Shown here in pieces: positions 56,653 to 64,000 of a stretch of DNA of 64,000 nt. Each line of letters begins with the position of its first letter. Position 1 is the first letter of the stretch. The stretch comes from CAYMUR01 sp964393615. GTDB lineage: Bacteria > Planctomycetota > Planctomycetia > Pirellulales > Pirellulaceae. Where the stretch lies: positions 34,624-98,623 of the forward strand of contig CAYMUR010000009.1 of assembly GCA_964393615.1 (NCBI GenBank), given 5' to 3'. A program made the position numbers and the translations under genes. Below the pieces are notes generated by a model. The model searched no databases and was not told the origin of the DNA. It saw nothing but the letters and a program-made list of their open reading frames with translations.

Positions 56653-59600
56653 TTATCGTTTCATCACACATTCATCAAGATTCATGACCATACTGGCCAC
56701 AACAGTTAAAGCAGCTATTTGGGGCACTGACACATTCTCATCCAGTTCGGCATTCCCTGTCGCCAGCAATTGTTTTGCCTGATCGACGTTGCCAGAAAAC
56801 CGCGCCAATTGCCGATTGTACAAGTCTCGCAATATCAGATGCTCTTGTTCACTAGCATGACGACTGGTCAGCAACCGAAACGTTGATGCCAGCGCAGTAT
56901 CCACTTCACCCTCCGTTTCGCGCAGGAGTCGTTGTGCTAAAACCCGGGATGCTTCGACAAATTGCGGGCCATTCAACAAGACGAGTGCTTGGAGTGGAGA
57001 ATCCGTGCGTTCCCGTTTAGCAGTACAGACGTCCCGTTTCACTGCATCCAGCGTCATCATCACCGGGGCTGGTGCTGTCCGTTTCCAAAAAGTATACAGG
57101 CTACGGCGATACAAACCTTCGTTATTATCAGGCTCAATCGGCTTAAACGAAACCGATAGTTCGTAGGGTTTCGCAGGAGTTCCACCGATTTGATTAACCA
57201 ATAAACCACTCACCGCCAAAGCATTGTCTCGCAACATTTCCGCTTCCAGGCGATACCGCGGTGCCCTTGCAAACCAGGCATTGCCAGGATCTTCCGCTAA
57301 CCGATCGGGATTGATCACGGACTCCTGGCGATAGGTGGAAGACATCACGATTGTTGTAATCAACCGTTTGATATCCCATTGGTGCTCGATAAAATCGGCT
57401 GCCAACCAGTCCAGCAACTCTGGATGCACTGGGGCACTCCCTTGACTACCAAAATCTTCGGGAGTCCGCACCAAGCCATGCCCAAACAATATCTGCCAAA
57501 TACGGTTCACCGTGACACGAGCAGTCAGAGGGTGGTCCGGATGTGTCAGCCAGGCTGCCAAACCAAGCCGATTCCGGGGCTGGTCGACAGGAAAGGGTAG
57601 TAAAACCGCAGGTGTTCCAGGAGCGACTTGATCTATCGGCACATCATACGCACCACGTTGCAACAGATAGGTGGGACGGCGCTGGGGCAATTCCCGCATC
57701 ACCATAATTTCAGCGACATCGTCCACCACCATACTCCGCTTTTGACGCAGTTCCCGTAACAACACTAATTGCTTATTGAAAACTTCATCGACGTTTGCCA
57801 GAAAATAAGGCTGTAGCTGTTCTCGCTCTTCGGCGGTAATCTCGACCCCTTCCGCGTACAGAACATTCTTTAAAGACCTGTCATCGTATAAATGCGCCAC
57901 CTCAATGGGTGTCAAATCCCGTTGAAAAACCTGAAACTCATCGACCATTCCATGGGTAAAACCACGATCACGTTTCCGTTCACCAATTCGGATATTGTCA
58001 CCACCTCCACCGGTAATGTTCTTCTGTAAATGATCACGTACTACTTCACATTCCGATTCCTTGCTATCCACAAAGATGCGGAGTCCATTAGCACGACTGG
58101 ACCCATCATAGGTCATCGCAATGTGCATCCAACGATTTGTGGGAATCGGATCCTGCATCCTGACCCGTATCGCATTGCCGGGCCAAAAATGAATCAGCGA
58201 CGCACTCAACTTGCCTTCTTCTATTAACATCTGATAACCACGGCTCCCCGCATCGGTCCAGCCACCCGAACGGTGAAAAACGACTGCTCGCTGTTTAACG
58301 TTGGGTGTATTCAACCAAAACGATACCGAAAATGGTTCAAAGCGGTGGAAATTCCCAACTTCGAGAGCAATCCCATCATCACCAGATAAGCGTACTGCCT
58401 GGCCAACCATTCCAGGAACGGACTGGTTAGCACCTGCCTGTTCCCCTTCCATGTCCAGATAGGCAATCCGTCCGGGAATCCCTGTCAATTCCAATTCACT
58501 GGAACTTTCTGTCAAAACACGAACAGCGGCTAGACGCCTTTCCGAGGGCTGGGCCAACCATTCCATGAATTCTGTCTGACGGGTCTTTGTCAGAGCCTGA
58601 AGCTGATGCTCCGCTTCCACGATCTGTCGCTCGATTTGCGCTACTTCTTCTTTTTTCGCATCATCACTCAAAACCAAGGTCGGTGTCGGTATGGCCTTCG
58701 TGTGGTAAGCGTAGACGCCACATTCATCGATATTGTTAAAAAATGCAAACAACTGATAATATTCTCGCTGTGAAATCGGATCATATTTATGGTCGTGGCA
58801 ACGGGCACATTCAAAAGTCAACCCTAGAAATGCTGTCGCAAACGTGTGCGTTCGATCAGCCACGTACTCAACGCGAAATTCTTCTGGCACACTGCCACCT
58901 TCCACCTTTTGCGAATGCAGACGGTTGAAAGTCGTGGCGAGTATCTGCTGATCGTTCGCTTGTGGAAACAGATCACCAGCCAGTTGTAGAGACAAAAAAT
59001 GATCGTACGGCATGTTGTCATTGAAAGCCTGGACAACCCAATCCCGCCAGGGCCAAACGAAGCGATCACGATCTACCTGGTAACCATAGCTGTCCGCATA
59101 CCGCGCCACGTCAAGCCAGTTAGCCGCCATTCGCTCCCCATATCGTTCCGATTCAAGTAAACGATTCACCAATCGCTGATAAGCCTTATCCGTCGTATCG
59201 TCCAGAAACTGATCTATTTGTTCCAATGTCGGTGGTAAGCCCGTCAAATCAAAACACAACCGACGAATCAATCGTTCCCGGTTGGCAGGCATAGCAGGTG
59301 ACCAACCAAATTCCTCTAACTTGGCTAAAACAAACAGATCAATCTCATTACTCGGCCAGGAATGGCCTGTCAAATCAGGTAAATCAGGCTTGCGAATGGG
59401 TTGAAATGACCAGTGCACGGAGTAACCAGCACCTTCGCTGACCCAACGACGCAGCGTCTCGACCTCGTGATCATTCAGTGACAGCTTGGATCCAGGTGGT
59501 GGCATTTTGATGTTCGGATCGTCACTGGTGATACGCCGGAGTAACTCACTCATGCCGTTCGAAGAATCCAGTACCTCCCCGGCGGTAGAGCGCTGGTCCA

Positions 59601-59778
59601 AACGTAAATCTGCCTGCCTGGCCCCCTTATCCGGTCCATGGCATTTGTAACATTTGTCTGAAAGAATAGGACGCACGTCGCGCGAATAGTCAAGCGCAGA
59701 ATCAGCGGCAGACAGCCCAGAGCCCATGTACAAAAGGCTCAGCGTCGTTATGATCCATGAACAAGTACGAACGGTCAT
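56653..59778 (-). CDS. Planctomycete cytochrome-C / DUF1549 / LamG / DUF1553 protein
   Basis: This 1041-residue secreted protein has a signal peptide (ending near LSA) and an N-terminal planctomycete cytochrome C domain with the heme motif CYKCHG at about residues 42-47. A DUF1549 domain follows (about 145-350; ERLIRRLCFDLTGLPPT, LERYGERMAANWLDVARYADS type), then a LamG/concanavalin-like domain (about 440-600), then DUF1553 (about 730-990; HPLTARVTVNRIWQILFG). It is upstream of, and probably co-transcribed with, the DUF1501 gene. The pair is very common in the phylum, and a link to polysaccharide degradation has been suggested. It has no catalytic assignment. Confidence 0.93.
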   Translation of the reverse strand: MTVRTCSWIITTLSLLYMGSGLSAADSALDYSRDVRPILSDKCYKCHGPDKGARQADLRLDQRSTAGEVLDSSNGMSELLRRITSDDPNIKMPPPGSKLSLNDHEVETLRRWVSEGAGYSVHWSFQPIRKPDLPDLTGHSWPSNEIDLFVLAKLEEFGWSPAMPANRERLIRRLCFDLTGLPPTLEQIDQFLDDTTDKAYQRLVNRLLESERYGERMAANWLDVARYADSYGYQVDRDRFVWPWRDWVVQAFNDNMPYDHFLSLQLAGDLFPQANDQQILATTFNRLHSQKVEGGSVPEEFRVEYVADRTHTFATAFLGLTFECARCHDHKYDPISQREYYQLFAFFNNIDECGVYAYHTKAIPTPTLVLSDDAKKEEVAQIERQIVEAEHQLQALTKTRQTEFMEWLAQPSERRLAAVRVLTESSSELELTGIPGRIAYLDMEGEQAGANQSVPGMVGQAVRLSGDDGIALEVGNFHRFEPFSVSFWLNTPNVKQRAVVFHRSGGWTDAGSRGYQMLIEEGKLSASLIHFWPGNAIRVRMQDPIPTNRWMHIAMTYDGSSRANGLRIFVDSKESECEVVRDHLQKNITGGGGDNIRIGERKRDRGFTHGMVDEFQVFQRDLTPIEVAHLYDDRSLKNVLYAEGVEITAEEREQLQPYFLANVDEVFNKQLVLLRELRQKRSMVVDDVAEIMVMRELPQRRPTYLLQRGAYDVPIDQVAPGTPAVLLPFPVDQPRNRLGLAAWLTHPDHPLTARVTVNRIWQILFGHGLVRTPEDFGSQGSAPVHPELLDWLAADFIEHQWDIKRLITTIVMSSTYRQESVINPDRLAEDPGNAWFARAPRYRLEAEMLRDNALAVSGLLVNQIGGTPAKPYELSVSFKPIEPDNNEGLYRRSLYTFWKRTAPAPVMMTLDAVKRDVCTAKRERTDSPLQALVLLNGPQFVEASRVLAQRLLRETEGEVDTALASTFRLLTSRHASEQEHLILRDLYNRQLARFSGNVDQAKQLLATGNAELDENVSVPQIAALTVVASMVMNLDECVMKR

Positions 59779-60126
59779 CGCTACATTCCTGAAACCAAAA
59801 GTCGATTATACTATAGCTGCGCAGTGACCTTCCATCAAGAATGGCCCATGGATACTTGGATCTGGCACTAAACGCTACTGCTAATTCCTGTCAAGAACCT
59901 CAGGTAAGATCTACTGGTCGGCCACACGTGGCAATATGCTCGGGCAATACTTTGTTTCAAAACCTGCCTCGGTAGGGACCAGTATTTTCCATCTTTATCT
60001 CCAGTACAAACTTGGCCAAAGCGTTTGCCAATGGTTCACTATCTATAAGGTAACAACCGGAGCCCAAGTGATCATTCGTGCAAACCTGGCTCGAAATAAA
60101 CAAAAAGACAAAGCTTACCAAGGTCC
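59779..60126. other. Intergenic region, nothing recognised
   Basis: This 348-bp region lies between the end of the pyrimidine operon and the start of the large DUF1553 gene. It must hold the promoter of the latter. No hairpin or gene was recognised. Confidence 0.5.
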
Positions 60127-61416
60127 TTAGCGGGGATACTTGATACGCCCTCCAACGATCACGGTATCGGCACGACCACACAGTTCCGCACCGATGAGAG
60201 GCGTATTCCTACTTTTCGAAAAGAGCGACGTATTAGAAACAGTCCACTTTGCGGCCGGATCAATAATCGTGACGTCCGCATCGGCCCCCACCTGGAGAGT
60301 GCCTTTGTCGAGGTCAAGAACGCGGGATGGATTGATCGTCATTTTGCGCAAAGCCGTCGACCAATCAAGATACCCTGGCTGGACCAGCTGGGTTGCCACA
60401 ACACCCAGTGTGGTCTCCAGCCCGATCATTCCAAACGGAGCTTGATCCAATTCCTGCATCTTTTTTTCCACTGCTCTCGGTGCATGGCCACTGGCAATGA
60501 CATCCAGAGTCCCATCCAACAGTCCCTCAATGCATGCATCAACACACCGTTGATCACGAAGCGGAGGGTTTACTTTGAAATTGGAATCAAAGGACCGCAA
60601 CTTTTCATCTGTCAAAAATAAATGATAAGGACATACCTCAGCGGTAACTGATATATCACGCAACTTGGCAAAACGGATCAATTCAACGCTTTCAGCACTC
60701 GAAACATTCATGATGTGCAACCGCCCTCCGGTTGCCTCAGCCATCCGCAAATCACGGCTGGTCATCATGTCCTCAGCTTCTGTAGGAAGCCCATCCAATC
60801 CCAAAATCATGGACAGCAAACCTTCGTGCATAATTCCATCCCGAGTCAGCTCCAAAACTTCGGGGTGGCTCAACACCGGCTTGTCAAACATCAAGCAATA
60901 TTCGAGTGCCCGTCGCAACAATTCAGGATCGTGAATCGGGCGATCGGCATCACTGAACCCAACCGCCCCCGCTTTAACCAACGAACCAATCTCTGCCAAC
61001 TCCTTACCATCCCGGTTTTTGCTAACACAGGCCAACACAAACACGTTACAATGATCGACCAACCTCGCCTGGTGATGAACAAATTCGACACCTGCCTGCG
61101 TGTCGATGGGGGGATCGGTGGTAGGAACACAGGCGACGGACGTGTACCCTCCCGCCAGGGCAGCCAATGTTCCCGATGCAATCGTTTCGTCCTCTTCCAA
61201 GCCCGGCTCGCGCAATTCGACATGCATATCGATCAATCCAGGTGCCACAATCTTATCCGTAGCATCGATAACAATGTCCTGCCCATTCGGAGACGCACCG
61301 TAGCAAACGACGCGCCCATCGCCAATCAAAAGACTGGTCAATTCGTCCATCGACTGGCTGGGATCAATCACCCTACCATTCTGAATTAAAATGCGTGGAA
61401 GCACGGGCTCAGACAT
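60127..61416 (-). CDS. Dihydroorotase-like protein lacking key active-site residues (probable non-catalytic PyrC')
   Basis: The product is 429 residues from the ATG at 61416; a GTG at 61425 is possible. The amidohydrolase-fold dihydroorotase chain has DMHVELREPG, where active enzymes have DxHxH; here H65 is kept but the second His is E67. H184 is kept (LSHPEV). The later metal His is N237 (LHIMNVSS in place of LHIxHVS). The catalytic Asp of the TDHAPH motif is G310 (ASGHAPR). Such changes are those of the pseudo-dihydroorotase that supports aspartate carbamoyltransferase in Pseudomonas. The gene follows pyrB by 56 bp. Pyrimidine synthesis would then need another pyrC. Confidence 0.85.
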   Translation of the reverse strand: MSEPVLPRILIQNGRVIDPSQSMDELTSLLIGDGRVVCYGASPNGQDIVIDATDKIVAPGLIDMHVELREPGLEEDETIASGTLAALAGGYTSVACVPTTDPPIDTQAGVEFVHHQARLVDHCNVFVLACVSKNRDGKELAEIGSLVKAGAVGFSDADRPIHDPELLRRALEYCLMFDKPVLSHPEVLELTRDGIMHEGLLSMILGLDGLPTEAEDMMTSRDLRMAEATGGRLHIMNVSSAESVELIRFAKLRDISVTAEVCPYHLFLTDEKLRSFDSNFKVNPPLRDQRCVDACIEGLLDGTLDVIASGHAPRAVEKKMQELDQAPFGMIGLETTLGVVATQLVQPGYLDWSTALRKMTINPSRVLDLDKGTLQVGADADVTIIDPAAKWTVSNTSLFSKSRNTPLIGAELCGRADTVIVGGRIKYPR

Positions 61417-61472
61417 GAAGAACACCTGTAACTGGCGAGTTCATGATGCAAAGCGTATTGGACTCGATAACG

Positions 61473-62441
61473 TCAATGATAAGATCTGTCTCCCAAGGTA
61501 CCTGCTACCAACCACAAAACTGCCATGCGAACGGCCAAACCATTGGAAACCTGATCCAAAATTACCGAATGCGGGCCATCCGCCACATCAGACGTGACCT
61601 CCACCCCACGATTGATTGGTCCAGGTGCCATAATAAGGATGTCCTCTTTGGCTTTTCGCATACGAGCTCCGTTCATGGCATAAAGAAGCGCATATTCGTG
61701 AACGGAGGGAAATGGACGGGTGTACTGCCTTTCGAACTGAATTCGCAATAAATTTAAGACGTCACAACGGGGCAAGATGTCGTCCAAATGGTAAGACACT
61801 TCAACCCCTAACTCTTCCCATCGCCGTGATACGAGCGTCGACGGTCCACAAACAATGACATGGGCTCCGAGTTTCTTTAAGCCCCAAATATTGGAACGAG
61901 CTGTTCGACTGTGAGCAATGTCACCCACCAAGGCGACTGTCAATCCCGCCAGGTCACCACGGTGCTCCCGAATTGTCAAAAGATCGAGTAACCCCTGTGT
62001 AGGATGTTCGTGTGGCCCATCACCGGCATTGACAATTGCACATTCCAGCTGTTGAGCCAGCAAATGAGGTGTGCCCGGAGTCTGGTGGCGGACTACGACC
62101 ACATCCGCATGCATCGCTTCGATATTCTTTGCCGTGTCGATGAACGTTTCCCCTTTCGACAAGCTACTGCCGCCTGCTGAAAATTCAACCGTATCGGCAC
62201 CTAACCGCCGAGCCGCCAGGGAAAAACTAGTCCGCGTTCGAGTCGAGTTCTCAAAGAAAAGATTCGTCACTGTCCGACCTGCCATCGCTGGAAATTTGCG
62301 GCGACCGACAATTTCCTTGAAACGGACAGCTGTATCCAGTATCAGCGTGATCTCTTCTACGGATAAACTCTCAATATCTAATAAATGCGACCGGGTCCAC
62401 GTTTCAGGGATCTCTCCAATTTGTGTTAGATCAGTACTCAT
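61473..62441 (-). CDS. pyrB: Aspartate carbamoyltransferase catalytic subunit
   Basis: This 322-residue protein has the carbamoyl phosphate site FENSTRTRTSFSLAARRLG, the HPTQGLLDLLT motif with GDGPHEHPTQ, and GDIAHSRTARSN. It joins carbamoyl phosphate and aspartate to N-carbamoylaspartate, the second step of pyrimidine synthesis. Length and motifs are normal. It is first in the operon with the pseudo-dihydroorotase-like gene. No regulatory PyrI gene is present, in line with a PyrB-PyrC' type holoenzyme. Confidence 0.95.
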   Translation of the reverse strand: MSTDLTQIGEIPETWTRSHLLDIESLSVEEITLILDTAVRFKEIVGRRKFPAMAGRTVTNLFFENSTRTRTSFSLAARRLGADTVEFSAGGSSLSKGETFIDTAKNIEAMHADVVVVRHQTPGTPHLLAQQLECAIVNAGDGPHEHPTQGLLDLLTIREHRGDLAGLTVALVGDIAHSRTARSNIWGLKKLGAHVIVCGPSTLVSRRWEELGVEVSYHLDDILPRCDVLNLLRIQFERQYTRPFPSVHEYALLYAMNGARMRKAKEDILIMAPGPINRGVEVTSDVADGPHSVILDQVSNGLAVRMAVLWLVAGTLGDRSYH

Positions 62442-62529
62442 CGCATGAACTCAAAAATATTCAATCCATCATTGTGATTCGAATTCTAAATCACCCAAAG
62501 CAACCAGGGGAGTGGGGGATGCTCGCCAG

Positions 62530-64000
62530 TCAATTTGCCACGCGCCACCGTGCGCTGAACAGCTTGATCATGGCGCCAAGCAGTGAAACGTTCAACAGGC
62601 CACTAAATAGCATATATCCCATGAAATACCTCCAATCTCCAGTGCCCGCAGTATCCTCAATCAAGTCCATGGACAAGGGAACCTCAAAAGCAGTTGAAAA
62701 TGGACTCGTGACACCCCACAGGGCAATCGTTTCGACAGCGGGTAATCGAAGCGTAGTAGCTAAGATCAAAGCCGCTGGTGGTAAACAAAATAACATAATC
62801 ATGGCAATATAAGTAGACACCATGCTATGGGAAGTTCGACGAAATACGACTGAATTAAACAAGGCCAACAAGGCAGTGGTGAGACACGTTGTCAAGACAA
62901 TCAATAGATAAGCCCCTACCGCCAACAGATTGTCCCAATACAACGAAACCATCAAACAAGCCAGTAAGACAGGCCACAACAAAAACATCGTCAACACGCA
63001 CGATACGCGAAGTCCCGCCACAAGTTTTCCCCAAAGAATCTGCCAAGGCGTGATCGTCGTTGTGAGCAACAAATCAAGCGTTTGACGTTCGCGCTCACTG
63101 GTGACTGCTCCTGCTGAGAAAACAGGGCCGACCAACATGTTAAATATTACTACGTACCCAATGTACCAGGTGGCTTGCTGGGGCCAGACAAAGAGAAACA
63201 TCGCCATCAGAGGGATCGCCAAAAACATGCTGACCTGAATAACCAATCGCAACATCAACGTGCCCTGGCTGAAAATCTCACTCCGGATCTCCTTGTCATA
63301 CACTGGATTGGCATTATCCGCCAGAAAGTGAGTCCGCTTCGCAGGAGCAAACAGTTTGTCAGGAAACTGTTCTCGCTGGATAACAAGGCCCACCGCATGT
63401 TGAGCCTCTTCTTCGACGTCAACCACTTCCTTGCCTTCACTCCCAACATCCGGTGGATGCAACAACCGGCGGCTAGTATTGACGAACAGGACACTACAAA
63501 TAATGCCACAGATTGTTGGCATTAGGGTAAGCGTCAAAACCAAGCGAAAAAAACCGTCGCCGGCTAGCGAAGACCAGAAGAAGACAGCCGCCATTGCCAA
63601 TGGCAACACTGCCAGGTACGACACTACCAATGCCGCCGCGGTACGGTGAAAATAACTGCTGCAGGCGATGCTGATCATACCAAACGTGATGACGGACATA
63701 ACCAATCCCAGATATGCCGCCAGAACTTCATACATGGAAACGCCTCCCAACGGTAAACACAACATCACGATCGGTAAAGAGGCAAAGATCAGGATAGCTA
63801 GATGTGTCAAAGACGATAGCAATTTTCCAAATACAATAGCCGCAGGCTTCATGGGGCTGGCGAGCAACATCTCATAGGTTTTATGTTCTTTCTCCAACGT
63901 GATGGCACCAGCCGCAAAACTAGGCGTCATGAGCGAAGCAAGAACGTACTGACCGAGAAAAAATAAATTCACCAACCGAATGGCCGATTCAGGATTCGCC
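62530..64000 (-). CDS. ABC-2 type transporter permease with internal duplication (partial at right edge)
   Basis: At least 489 residues are visible; the reading frame continues beyond 64000, so the N-terminus is missing. About twelve hydrophobic helices fall into two homologous halves. Each begins with a similar cytoplasmic signature: GAITLEKEHKTYEMLLASP followed by VFGKLLSSL in the first, and GAVTSERERQTLDLLLTTT followed by LWGKLVAGL in the second. These are the coupling-helix regions of ABC-2 permeases of the NatB/Nod type. The export substrate is unknown. The ATPase gene would be expected outside the window. Confidence 0.85.
   Translation of the reverse strand, partial: ANPESAIRLVNLFFLGQYVLASLMTPSFAAGAITLEKEHKTYEMLLASPMKPAAIVFGKLLSSLTHLAILIFASLPIVMLCLPLGGVSMYEVLAAYLGLVMSVITFGMISIACSSYFHRTAAALVVSYLAVLPLAMAAVFFWSSLAGDGFFRLVLTLTLMPTICGIICSVLFVNTSRRLLHPPDVGSEGKEVVDVEEEAQHAVGLVIQREQFPDKLFAPAKRTHFLADNANPVYDKEIRSEIFSQGTLMLRLVIQVSMFLAIPLMAMFLFVWPQQATWYIGYVVIFNMLVGPVFSAGAVTSERERQTLDLLLTTTITPWQILWGKLVAGLRVSCVLTMFLLWPVLLACLMVSLYWDNLLAVGAYLLIVLTTCLTTALLALFNSVVFRRTSHSMVSTYIAMIMLFCLPPAALILATTLRLPAVETIALWGVTSPFSTAFEVPLSMDLIEDTAGTGDWRYFMGYMLFSGLLNVSLLGAMIKLFSARWRVAN

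Overview
The window reads as a chromosomal segment of a Planctomycete, most likely of the Pirellulales type. The evidence is the set of families found almost only together in that phylum: a DUF1559 prepilin-like protein, a DUF1501 protein paired with a very large cytochrome/DUF1549/LamG/DUF1553 protein, an LEPR-type N-terminal motif on an FG-GAP protein, PEP-CTERM tails, a eukaryote-like Ser/Thr kinase, and many secreted sialidase-like beta-propellers and Gfo/Idh/MocA oxidoreductases. No rRNA, tRNA, CRISPR array or intact insertion sequence was recognised. A run of ten N at 32087-32096 shows that this is a scaffolded assembly, and two apparent one-base losses in G homopolymers (about 9004 and 25989) suggest some residual indel error.

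Layout. 1-15 kb: secreted glycan-active or adhesive proteins. These are an FG-GAP/UnbV/fibronectin protein cut by the left edge, a GH32/43-like propeller, a sialidase with LamG and PEP-CTERM domains, a DUF1559 protein, a frameshifted TIM-barrel hydrolase, and three further sialidase-like genes. One of these three heads an operon with an HTTM (vitamin K-dependent carboxylase-like) membrane protein and its small partner. 15-23 kb: housekeeping genes, namely ComM/YifB, a PAP2 phosphatase, and a YhaN/YhaO (SbcC/SbcD-like) ATPase-nuclease pair. 23-28 kb: a poorly conserved stretch with a secreted TIM-barrel-like protein, an unrecognised ORF with 21-bp repeats, and a broken PEP-CTERM gene end. 28-37.5 kb: carbohydrate and lactate catabolism, with a cupin protein, lutABC, an SDR, a Tat-exported Gfo/Idh protein, a ThuA-like protein and a sugar isomerase. 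37.5-44 kb: a secreted peroxiredoxin with an in-frame UGA at the peroxidatic position, a Ser/Thr kinase, and a three-gene succinate dehydrogenase of the single-membrane-subunit type. 44-50.6 kb: an SDR, an L-rhamnose mutarotase-like protein, an M19 dipeptidase, a D-threonine aldolase-like enzyme, a DASS-family anion transporter and a second Gfo/Idh protein. 50.7-55 kb: hpnCDE for squalene synthesis, with ATGA overlaps, opposite ispH. 55-60 kb: the DUF1501/DUF1553 pair. 60-64 kb: pyrB, a dihydroorotase-like partner that lacks key active-site residues, and a duplicated ABC-2 permease cut by the right edge.

Functionally, the window describes a heterotrophic bacterium that degrades complex external glycans and then oxidises deoxy-sugars and lactate. 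L-rhamnose or L-fucose type sugars released outside could pass through the mutarotase, SDRs and Gfo/Idh enzymes to lactate, and on through LutABC and the TCA cycle (Sdh). This pathway is inferred from gene content and not proven. The two most noteworthy observations are the candidate selenocysteine peroxiredoxin at 37530-38072, which has a plausible SECIS hairpin, and the apparently catalytically dead dihydroorotase next to aspartate carbamoyltransferase.
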